A stretch of 60,391 nt of DNA. Origin: an uncultured Muribaculaceae bacterium. Lineage in GTDB: Bacteria; Bacteroidota; Bacteroidia; Bacteroidales; Muribaculaceae. The translations under genes and the position numbers were made by a program. The notes below the pieces were generated by a model, which saw only the letters and a list, made by a program, of their open reading frames with translations, was not told the origin of the DNA and did not search any database. The first letter of the stretch is position 1. Every line of letters starts with the position of its first letter. This document shows positions 7,953 to 14,743 of this stretch, piece by piece. The stretch spans positions 1 to 60,391 of the forward strand of contig CAMWIJ010000009.1 in NCBI GenBank assembly GCA_947174275.1. Reading direction: 5' to 3'.

Positions 7953-8027
7953 AATACAATTTTATAAAAAAACACCGGTCAGCCTGAATTGGTTTGAGTT
8001 CTGAAACACGCTCTGTCTGTCATGTGA

Positions 8028-8043
8028 AACTATTTAATTAGTT
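8028..8043. promoter_or_regulatory. Putative BlaI operator, copy 1
   Basis: AACTA-TTTAAT-TAGTT, an inverted repeat with 5-bp arms and a 6-bp spacer. The same arms and spacing recur at 8108-8123, 80 bp away. It lies upstream of the blaI promoter and 76 bp before the divergent MFS gene. Confidence 0.6.
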
Positions 8044-8071
8044 AATGTAGCTTAAAATCCGGAATTATATA

Positions 8072-8100
8072 TTGCGCTTTTGATTTTTTTGCTACCTTTG
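8072..8100 (+). promoter_or_regulatory. Promoter of the blaI-M56 operon
   Basis: TACCTTTG (8093-8100) matches the Bacteroidetes -7 element TAnnTTTG, with TTG at 8072-8074 as a possible -33 element 18 bases before it. Transcription would start near 8106, inside the second operator copy. Confidence 0.6.
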
Positions 8101-8107
8101 CCATGTA

Positions 8108-8123
8108 AACTAATTGTATAGTT
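8108..8123. promoter_or_regulatory. Putative BlaI operator, copy 2
   Basis: AACTA-ATTGTA-TAGTT abuts the blaI start codon (8124) and covers the predicted transcription start. Both copies can be written AAACTA-N6-TAGTTA. A bound dimer here would block its own promoter, the classic autoregulation of BlaI/MecI repressors. Confidence 0.65.
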
Positions 8124-8522
8124 ATGCGTAGACCTACACCCAAAGACCAGCTTACCGACAAGGAAGAAGAACTCATGCGCCTGCTGTGGGAGCATGGCCC
8201 GATGTTTGTCAGCCGTCTGGTAGAGCTTTATCCCGAGCCCCGGCCTCATTTCAACACTGTCTCGACCGTAATGCGACGTCTTGAGGCCAAAGGATTTGTG
8301 GCACATGATGAGATTGCCGGCTCGTTTCAATATTATCCGGTGGCGAAGATGGAGTCGTTTCGCAGCCGCAGTCTGGGACGTATCGTCAAAAGCTACTTCA
8401 AGGGAAGCTACTACGGCGCCGTGTCAGCCCTCGTGGCAGAGGAGAAGATAACGGCCGACGAGCTCCGCGAGCTCCTTGACATGGTGGAGCAGAAATCAAA
8501 CGAACAAAAATCCAATAAATAA
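8124..8522 (+). CDS. BlaI/MecI/CopY family transcriptional repressor
   Basis: 132-aa winged-helix repressor. The family core is visible: LTDKEEELMRLLWEHGPMFV (helix 1), the recognition region PHFNTVSTVMRRLEAKGFV, and FQYYPVAKMESFRSRSLGRI leading to the dimerisation helices. Such proteins bind dyads near their own promoter and are released when the partner M56 protease triggers their cleavage. The partner gene starts 7 bp after the stop codon, and two matching dyads lie upstream. In Bacteroidetes such pairs often have no beta-lactamase nearby, and none is visible here. The divergent exporter is a possible target. Confidence 0.93.
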   Translation: MRRPTPKDQLTDKEEELMRLLWEHGPMFVSRLVELYPEPRPHFNTVSTVMRRLEAKGFVAHDEIAGSFQYYPVAKMESFRSRSLGRIVKSYFKGSYYGAVSALVAEEKITADELRELLDMVEQKSNEQKSNK

Positions 8523-8529
8523 CAAGCAC

Positions 8530-9939
8530 ATGGGGGCATTTCTGTCATATACTATCGTGAGCGGACTGTTTCTGCTTGCAATGTTTGCCGTATACCGCAT
8601 TCTGATGGCCGGAGACAACCGTCATGCCTACAACCGCGGCGTGCTGCTTTCAATCTATGCGATGGCATTTCTGTCGCTTCCGCTCTATAATCTGCTCAGT
8701 AATCTCTTTGCCGCCGCTCCGGCTGCCGCTCCGGCATTGCATCTCGCCGACGTGGCGGTGACTGTCAACGCGGCCACGGCTGCAAATCCGTCATGGGGAC
8801 GCGTGCTGCTGTGGATTTTCATCGCGGGGATGGCAGTGACATTGCTGCGCACTGTGGCTGTGTGGACGCGCATCATCCGCATCATAGCCCGTGGCGAAAA
8901 GACTGACAAAGGCCGCTACACCCTGGTGCTGACCGACAACGCTGGCATCGCTCCCTTCAGCTGGATGCGCTACATGGTGATGAACCGCGCCGACTATGCC
9001 GGCGACAGCGATGCAATCGTGGTTCATGAGCTGCGGCATATCACTTCCCGCCATTGGATTGATCTGCTTGTGGCGCAGGCTGTCACGATAATAAACTGGT
9101 ATAACCCCGCGGCATGGCTCATGCGTAGCCAGCTGATGCTCGTGCACGAATATCAGGCCGACGCCGCCGTCATCAACAACAGTTTCAATCCGAAGGAATA
9201 CCAGTTGCTTCTGATAAAAAAGGCCGTTGGCTCGAAATTCCCGTCTCTCGCCAACAGCCTCAATCATAGTAAACTTAAAAAACGTATCACCATGATGTAC
9301 AAATCAAAATCAGGTGCAGGCTCACGCCTCAAGGTTCTCGCGCTCGCGCCCGCAGTAATCGCCGCCGTGCTTGTCACATCTGTGCCTCAGGTCAAGGCTG
9401 CCATCTCGACAATCAGGTCAAGCGAGGTTGTCAGCGGCAAAGTTAACAATCTTTCGGCTAACGGCGAAACCAATGCCGATGAATTCAGGCTCAAATCAAT
9501 CAACAACAACGATAACAAGACCACAGTCGTGATTGCCGGCACCATTCCCGGCAGATCACTGGAGGTGGAAAGCGCCACTTTCGTCAATGGTGACAAGATA
9601 TACTTCGCCAACGGAATGGATTGCCAGATGACTGACGGCAATGCCACAATCACCGTCACGTTTCCTTTCATGACTGAATTTGACGACAACTGCTACGTCA
9701 CTCTCGGTGTCAACGGCTGTAATGTGAAAATCGACCTTCTCAATGTTCAAACCGGTTCGGCATCGGCTGCCACTGAAGTAAGGACAACGGAAAAGGCCGA
9801 CCTCAATGCCGAATATTATATCGACGGTAAAAAAATTACCACTGCCGCATTTGAAAAAATACAACCCGGCGACGTAGCTGAAATCAAAATTGACAAACAG
9901 GGCGATATCCCCTCCATCTACATCTCCCTGAAAAAGTAA
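8530..9939 (+). CDS. M56 (BlaR1-type) membrane metalloprotease
   Basis: Sensor-transducer partner of the BlaI-like repressor, 469 aa from the ATG at 8530. The upstream ATG at 8476 would overlap blaI by 47 bases and add an untypical polar segment. The N-terminal part has three membrane helices (around residues 5-25, 40-60 and 95-115). The zinc protease motif HELRH is at residues 166-170, followed by the HEYQADAAV segment that supplies the third ligand. A fourth helix (LKVLALAPAVIAAVLVTSVP) leads to a periplasmic C-terminal region of about 190 residues. That region lacks a penicillin-binding domain, so beta-lactams are not an obvious signal. Its ligand is unknown. Confidence 0.9.
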   Translation: MGAFLSYTIVSGLFLLAMFAVYRILMAGDNRHAYNRGVLLSIYAMAFLSLPLYNLLSNLFAAAPAAAPALHLADVAVTVNAATAANPSWGRVLLWIFIAGMAVTLLRTVAVWTRIIRIIARGEKTDKGRYTLVLTDNAGIAPFSWMRYMVMNRADYAGDSDAIVVHELRHITSRHWIDLLVAQAVTIINWYNPAAWLMRSQLMLVHEYQADAAVINNSFNPKEYQLLLIKKAVGSKFPSLANSLNHSKLKKRITMMYKSKSGAGSRLKVLALAPAVIAAVLVTSVPQVKAAISTIRSSEVVSGKVNNLSANGETNADEFRLKSINNNDNKTTVVIAGTIPGRSLEVESATFVNGDKIYFANGMDCQMTDGNATITVTFPFMTEFDDNCYVTLGVNGCNVKIDLLNVQTGSASAATEVRTTEKADLNAEYYIDGKKITTAAFEKIQPGDVAEIKIDKQGDIPSIYISLKK

Positions 9940-9942
9940 TAT

Positions 9943-10680
9943 TTACATAACGAAGTCATAGCTCCCCGTATTGCGGAACCCCTCGAAAGTAAATCCCGAA
10001 AGGAGCGACGGGTCGGCGATGCGGTGGGTGATGATATAGCGCGTCATCGCGCCGCGGCACATCTTGGCGTAGACGGTGACATTTTTCAGCCGTCCGTTCT
10101 CCTCGACCTTGAATGTTGGTGTGATGATGTCAAGTTCGGCCACAAGCCGTTTCCAGTCAAACATATCGCGGAACTCATTGCTTGCCAGATTGACAAGTAT
10201 GCCGTCGTCGGCTTTCGTCAGCTCGATGAGCCGGTCGGTGAGCAATGGCTTCCAATAGTCGAAAAGCGATTGATGCGAGGTGACAGGAAGTGCCACCTTC
10301 CCTTCCAGCCTGTAAGGATTGATGAGGTCGGTCGGACGCAACAGACCATACAGAAACGATGCAATGAAAAGATGGCCGCAGGCATAGCGCATATCGTCGG
10401 CCGAGAGTGTCAGAGGCGACAGCCGGTTGAACACAATGCCGTCATAGGCCAGCACGGCAGGGGTGAGTGTCGATGAGTCGTGCCATGCTCCGTAGCGAAG
10501 CACATTTTCCGCCGCGAGCTTGCGGCTGATGCCGAGCATCTGCTGCAGTTCGTCGGCCGAATATGAAGCCATCTGCGCCGCTATCATGGCGGCGTTTTCC
10601 TGAAAATGAGGGATTTCGGCCGGCATATCCGTGCCGGCTGAAATCCGCATCTTTTTTGCACATCCTATAAGTATCTGCAT
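9943..10680 (-). CDS. yaaA: YaaA/UPF0246 family peroxide-stress protein
   Basis: 245-aa cytoplasmic protein of the YaaA (DUF328) family. It starts with the characteristic MQILIGCAKKMR. Other family segments are ENVLRYGAWHDSSTLTPAVLAYDG, LLRPTDLINPYRLEGKV, WKPLLTDRLIEL, LVNLASNEF and the C-terminal KMCRGAMTRYIITHRI. In E. coli YaaA lowers damage from hydrogen peroxide by limiting free iron and has a DNA-binding fold. The same role is plausible here but not shown by sequence. It lies 62 bp downstream of the GH3 gene in the same direction and converges on the M56 gene with a 3-bp gap, leaving no room for a terminator. Confidence 0.9.
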   Translation of the reverse strand: MQILIGCAKKMRISAGTDMPAEIPHFQENAAMIAAQMASYSADELQQMLGISRKLAAENVLRYGAWHDSSTLTPAVLAYDGIVFNRLSPLTLSADDMRYACGHLFIASFLYGLLRPTDLINPYRLEGKVALPVTSHQSLFDYWKPLLTDRLIELTKADDGILVNLASNEFRDMFDWKRLVAELDIITPTFKVEENGRLKNVTVYAKMCRGAMTRYIITHRIADPSLLSGFTFEGFRNTGSYDFVM

Positions 10681-10708
10681 ATCAATCTGTTTTTTGACTC
10701 TGTTGTTT

Positions 10709-10738
10709 TGCCGGGTTATATATCATAACACTCCGGCA
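10709..10738. repeat. Intercistronic hairpin between GH3 and yaaA
   Basis: TGCCGG (10709-10714) pairs with CCGGCA (10733-10738), and GTTAT/ATAAC inside also pair. There is no T-run on the minus-strand side, so this is unlikely to be a terminator. Confidence 0.3.
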
Positions 10739-10742
10739 GGAG

Positions 10743-13349
10743 TTATTGTCGGAAAGTAAACTTCACCGACTGCAGCGATGCCGGGTCGGAACTGTTGCCG
10801 TAGCGTATGATATAGTCACCGTCGAGCGGAAGCACCTCCTCGTTTTCAGGGTCGAACCACCTGAACGTGTCGGCGTTGAGGTTGAACTCCACTTTTTGGG
10901 TTTCGCCGGGCTGCAGTTCGACTTGAGCGAAATCTCTGAGCTGCATGACCGGGCCGTCGGTGTCGGCCGGACGGCTTACGTAGATCTGCACCGTCTCCGT
11001 GCCCACTTTTTTGCCTTTGTTGGTGACGGGAACTGTCAGGCATGCGCCCTGATTCTTTTTGTTTTTCTTGATTTTTGCCTTGCCGATGCTGAAGTCGGTA
11101 TAGCTCAGTCCGTGACCGAAGCGGTAGAGCGGTGTGCCGCGGTAATAACGGTAGGTGCGGTTGGCCATGCTGTAGTCAAGGAAGTCGGGCAGCTCGTCGG
11201 TCGAGGTATAGAATGTAATCGGGAGTTTGCCTGAGGGATTATAGTCGCCGAAGAGCACATCGGCCAGAGCCTCGCCGCCGGCCTGCCCCGGATACCATGC
11301 CTGGAGTGCGGCCACTGACGGCACCGCCTCGTCGGTTATAGCCACGGCAGAGCCTGAGAAGTTGACGTAGACCACCTTCTTGCCGGCATCACGCAATGCT
11401 GCAAGCAGACGCCGCTGTGAGGCGGGCAGTTCGATAATCTCGCGGTCGCCGCCTCTGAAACCTTCCACTTTGATGGGTGTTTCCTCCCCTTCAAGCTGTG
11501 GCGACAGGCCGCCGGCAAACACTACGACATCGACATCGGCAAACTCGTCGAGCACGTCATTGACGTCAAGCTGCTCCTGGCGCCCGAAGTCGAGAGTCAG
11601 CGAGTCGCCTGTCATCTCGGTGCAGGTATACGCGATTTTTATATTGTAGCTTTTTCCGGCCTCTACCTGATATTTGCAGGCTTCGGAGCTCTTCATGTTG
11701 ACGCCCCAGAATATGCCTTGTCCGTTGATTTCAATCCACAGCCAGCCCACCGACTGCGCACTGAAGGCTATTTCGCCCGACTCCTCGGGTGTGAATTCGG
11801 TGGTAAACTCCACGGCAAATCCACCAAGAGGCACGCCCGGAGCCCATACCGTGGCACCTGACGACGAGAAGTTGAGGGGCGAGGAGTAGACGCATGTCAC
11901 GTCGGGCTGCCGGCTCTTGTCGTTGGTGTTCCAGTAGCGGGCATCGAAACCCGGGCGTCCGTCAGAGGCGCGGGTCTGAGAAAAGAAACTCTCTATCACT
12001 TTGTCTGACGTGTAGTCGACACCGGGATAATATTTCAGGCGGCCCTCAGGCAGGCGGTCGCGCAGAGCGCTGTAGAGGGTCGATGTGGATGACGGAAAAC
12101 CGTTGTAGTTGCCGCGCTGCATTATAGAGTCGTTGGCGTTGGGACCGATGAGGCCTATTTTCACATCCTTGTCAAAAGGCAGAGTGCCGTCGTTTTTGAG
12201 CAGTACGATTGACTTGCGCGCCATCTCGAGAGCGAGAGCCTTGTGGGCGTCGGAGTCGATGACGTCGGCGGGGATTGATGTCCACTTCACCAGAGCGTCA
12301 TCGTCCATTTCTCCGAGCTGATAGCGCATTTTCATCACGCGCTCTACTGACCGGTCAATCTCCTTTTCGTCGATAAGACCCTTGCTGACGGCATCAGCGA
12401 GCCAACCGTAGACACCGCCGCACTCCAGGTCGGTGCCGGCGCGCACTGCCGTGGCCGAAGCGTGGCTTTCGTCGGGTTCGGTCTGGTGGCATCCGCCGTT
12501 GTAGAAGTCGCCGATGGCGCCGCAGTCTGACACCACTACGCCGTCAAATCCCCACTCGTCGCGCAGTATGGTCTGCAGCAGCCGGTTGCTGCCGCAGCAG
12601 GGCTCGTCGTCAAAACGGTTGTAGGCACACATCACCTGCTTGACGTCGCCTTCCTCCACGAGAGATTTAAAGGCGGGTAGGTATGTTTCCCAAAGATCGC
12701 GCGGTGAAATGTTTTTGGCGTTGAAAGAGTGGCGGCACCACTCCGGTCCGCTGTGCACGGCATAATGCTTCGCGCAGGCCATCAGTTTGTAATGATTGAG
12801 TGGATTGTCGCCGCGGAAGTCGCCCCCCTCGAAGGAGTCGCCCTGGAGTCCGCGCACCACGCTTAGCCCCATGCGGGCTGTCAGATACGGGTCTTCGCCG
12901 TAGGTCTCATGGCCGCGTCCCCAGCGGGGGTCACGATAGATGTTGATATTCGGAGTCCAGAAGGTCAGACCCTGATAGATATTCAGCGGTCCGGCCTTTT
13001 TCCAGATCTGGTTTTTGGCGCGGGCTTCGTCGGAAGTGGCGGTAAAGACGTCGTAGAGAAGCCGGTCGTCAAACGACGCCGCCATGCCGATAGGCTGGGG
13101 GAACACGGTTGCGAGTCCGGCGCGCCCGACCCCGTGCAGTGCTTCGTTCCACCAGTTGTACTGTCTGATGCCCAGGCGCTCGATTGCGGGTGACTGATGC
13201 TGCATCAGCGATACTTTTTCCTGCAGGGTCATTTCTGCCACGATGCTCTCGGCGCGTTGCTGCGGTGTGGCCGTCGGGTTTTTGTAGAGTTGGGCTGACG
13301 CCGACAACACTGTCATCGCGCCCAATAGAGTCAGAATTTTACATTTCAT
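10743..13349 (-). CDS. Secreted GH3 beta-glycosidase with PA14-like insert
   Basis: 868 aa with a signal peptide (MKCKILTLLGAMTVLSASAQ). Glycoside hydrolase family 3, retaining exo-enzyme. FWTPNINIYRDPRWGRGHET and YGEDPYLTARMG are typical of the xylosidase/glucosidase branch. The nucleophile is Asp275 in VVVSDCGAIG. A PA14-like beta domain is inserted around residues 470-600, between the two halves of the second alpha/beta domain. The C-terminus (about 730-868) is the usual fibronectin III-like domain. GH3 specificity cannot be fixed; beta-xylosidase, beta-glucosidase or arabinofuranosidase are possible. It is probably the first gene of a transcript continuing into yaaA. It is separate from the operon at 13613-26704. 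Confidence 0.9.
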   Translation of the reverse strand: MKCKILTLLGAMTVLSASAQLYKNPTATPQQRAESIVAEMTLQEKVSLMQHQSPAIERLGIRQYNWWNEALHGVGRAGLATVFPQPIGMAASFDDRLLYDVFTATSDEARAKNQIWKKAGPLNIYQGLTFWTPNINIYRDPRWGRGHETYGEDPYLTARMGLSVVRGLQGDSFEGGDFRGDNPLNHYKLMACAKHYAVHSGPEWCRHSFNAKNISPRDLWETYLPAFKSLVEEGDVKQVMCAYNRFDDEPCCGSNRLLQTILRDEWGFDGVVVSDCGAIGDFYNGGCHQTEPDESHASATAVRAGTDLECGGVYGWLADAVSKGLIDEKEIDRSVERVMKMRYQLGEMDDDALVKWTSIPADVIDSDAHKALALEMARKSIVLLKNDGTLPFDKDVKIGLIGPNANDSIMQRGNYNGFPSSTSTLYSALRDRLPEGRLKYYPGVDYTSDKVIESFFSQTRASDGRPGFDARYWNTNDKSRQPDVTCVYSSPLNFSSSGATVWAPGVPLGGFAVEFTTEFTPEESGEIAFSAQSVGWLWIEINGQGIFWGVNMKSSEACKYQVEAGKSYNIKIAYTCTEMTGDSLTLDFGRQEQLDVNDVLDEFADVDVVVFAGGLSPQLEGEETPIKVEGFRGGDREIIELPASQRRLLAALRDAGKKVVYVNFSGSAVAITDEAVPSVAALQAWYPGQAGGEALADVLFGDYNPSGKLPITFYTSTDELPDFLDYSMANRTYRYYRGTPLYRFGHGLSYTDFSIGKAKIKKNKKNQGACLTVPVTNKGKKVGTETVQIYVSRPADTDGPVMQLRDFAQVELQPGETQKVEFNLNADTFRWFDPENEEVLPLDGDYIIRYGNSSDPASLQSVKFTFRQ

Positions 13350-13385
13350 GAGATAATAGTTATGTCAGGTTTGCAATTGTTTCCC

Positions 13386-13393
13386 CAAATATA
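13386..13393 (-). promoter_or_regulatory. Candidate -7 element of the GH3 gene
   Basis: On the minus strand this reads TATATTTG, matching TAnnTTTG, 36 bp upstream of the GH3 start. A T-rich patch lies about 20 bases further upstream, without a clear TTTG. Confidence 0.45.
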
Positions 13394-13426
13394 CAAAAAA
13401 TCTGCATTCCTGTAAAATCAATGAGG

Positions 13427-13560
13427 CTGTGTCAAAACTTCATATTGTAGGGACGCACGGCTCGTGCATCCGCGTGTAATGCCTGATAATAAGGCTATTG
13501 GCGGACGCACGAGCCGTGCGTCCCTACATTTTGGAGGCATTTTTCTGAGTTATGCAATAC
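13427..13560 (-). repeat. MITE-like palindromic element, copy B
   Basis: Second copy of the element at 374-502, with flanks in the opposite orientation. Stem arms 13447-13472 and 13501-13527 carry GTAGGGACGCACGGCTCGTG and its complement almost perfectly. The outer sequence (TGCCTCC, AACTCAG, CTACAATATGAAGT on the minus strand) matches copy A. The loop with TGCCTGATAAT has the same plus-strand orientation as in copy A, so it is flipped relative to the flanks. The element fills the gap between the ROK stop and the GH3 promoter. Confidence 0.75.
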
Positions 13561-13612
13561 CCGCGCTATTATTCGTGACTGTTATTAAGCAGCTGTTCAA
13601 AATGCGGCGATA

Positions 13613-14722
13613 TCAGAGCTGGCTGCTTTCATCTATCCGTGACAATGCAAAGGAGTAGGCGCCGGCTGATATCGCTTTTGACGCCCCGAGCCGTGATATC
13701 GTGACGCCGATGCGCTTCATGCAGTCATATTCGACAGAAAGGTTTGTGCCTCTGACCGCAATTGTTCTGGTGCATCCCTTTGCAAAAATGTCAAATTCGT
13801 CGGGGTCGTCAAGATTGAAAACTTCCATCTGCACACGGTTTACCGCGTCACCGCCGATAGTGGCGAGCTTGCTTCGGAGTTCCTTCATCAGTGAGGGCAT
13901 AATCAGATGGCGGGCGGCAGTGATGCCACCTCCGATCACTATGATGCCGTCAATGAGCTGTGCGGCTATTGCAATGGCGTCGCCGGCTATCTCTCCGAAC
14001 TCGGCGAAGGCTTTTCGTGCGGCCTTGACATTGCCTTGGCGCTTGCCGTCGGCAATCTCGCAGATTTCCTTCGGCTCGAAATTGTGGTTGTAGTCGCCTG
14101 ACACCTCGGCATAGACCCGTTTGACGGCTCTTACTGCCACGCCCTCCTCCACGATGATGCCGTCTTTGATTTTGTGGGGGAGGCAGAATGTCTCTACGCA
14201 TGAATTGTCGCCGCGGTTGAGTTGCCCGTTGACAACGATGCCGATGCCGAACCCGGTGCCGAAGGTATAGCCCAGGAGGTTGCGATATTGTTTGCGGCTG
14301 CCTGCCTCTCTGAGACGGCGGTTGATATCGGGCAGCGCGCCACACAGAGCCTCGCCGCAGGCGAAAAGGTCGCCGTCGTTGTTGATGAATACAGGTATCC
14401 CGAATTCGTTCTGAAGCATCGGTCCGAGAGCTACGCCGTCGCGGAATGACGGAAAGTTGGGCAGATAGCCGCCGATGATGCCGTTGGGATAATCGGCCGG
14501 TCCGGGAAATGCGAAACTTATCGCCACCGGTTTCTCGTCAAGCGAGTCGATGACTTCGCGAAAACCCTTTACCATAGTGTCAAGACACAGGTCGAGGTCA
14601 TGGGCATTTGACGGATATGTTACAGGCTGTGTGATATATTCACACCCTTTCATGGCGCCGAACACAAGATTTGTGCCTCCGGCATCGAGAGTTATGACTA
14701 TGCGGTTGTCGTGGATATACAT
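13613..14722 (-). CDS. ROK family sugar kinase-like protein
   Basis: 369 aa, cytoplasmic, no signal peptide. The ASKHA fold is evident from the N-terminal phosphate-binding loop ITLDAGGTNLVFG (residues 10-22), the sugar-site NND (114-116, catalytic Asp116 in INNDGDLF), FGTGFGIG and the second phosphate motif IVIGGGITAARH. The zinc-binding CxCGxxGC motif of most ROK kinases is absent; the corresponding region has GDNSCVETFCLPHK. Likely role: phosphorylation of a hexose (mannose or glucose) released by the upstream mannosidases, or sugar sensing. It is the last gene of the minus-strand operon, 21 bp after GH78. Confidence 0.82.
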   Translation of the reverse strand: MYIHDNRIVITLDAGGTNLVFGAMKGCEYITQPVTYPSNAHDLDLCLDTMVKGFREVIDSLDEKPVAISFAFPGPADYPNGIIGGYLPNFPSFRDGVALGPMLQNEFGIPVFINNDGDLFACGEALCGALPDINRRLREAGSRKQYRNLLGYTFGTGFGIGIVVNGQLNRGDNSCVETFCLPHKIKDGIIVEEGVAVRAVKRVYAEVSGDYNHNFEPKEICEIADGKRQGNVKAARKAFAEFGEIAGDAIAIAAQLIDGIIVIGGGITAARHLIMPSLMKELRSKLATIGGDAVNRVQMEVFNLDDPDEFDIFAKGCTRTIAVRGTNLSVEYDCMKRIGVTISRLGASKAISAGAYSFALSRIDESSQL

Positions 14723-14743
14723 ATTCTGGTTATGGTTGTCTGG

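Noticed and set aside
8124-9939. Beta-lactam resistance module
   Set aside because: BlaI/M56 pairs are widespread in Bacteroidetes without beta-lactamases. No beta-lactamase or penicillin-binding sensor domain is present here.
13613-14722. ROK protein as a DNA-binding repressor (NagC/XylR type)
   Set aside because: No N-terminal helix-turn-helix is present; the protein begins directly with the phosphate-binding loop.
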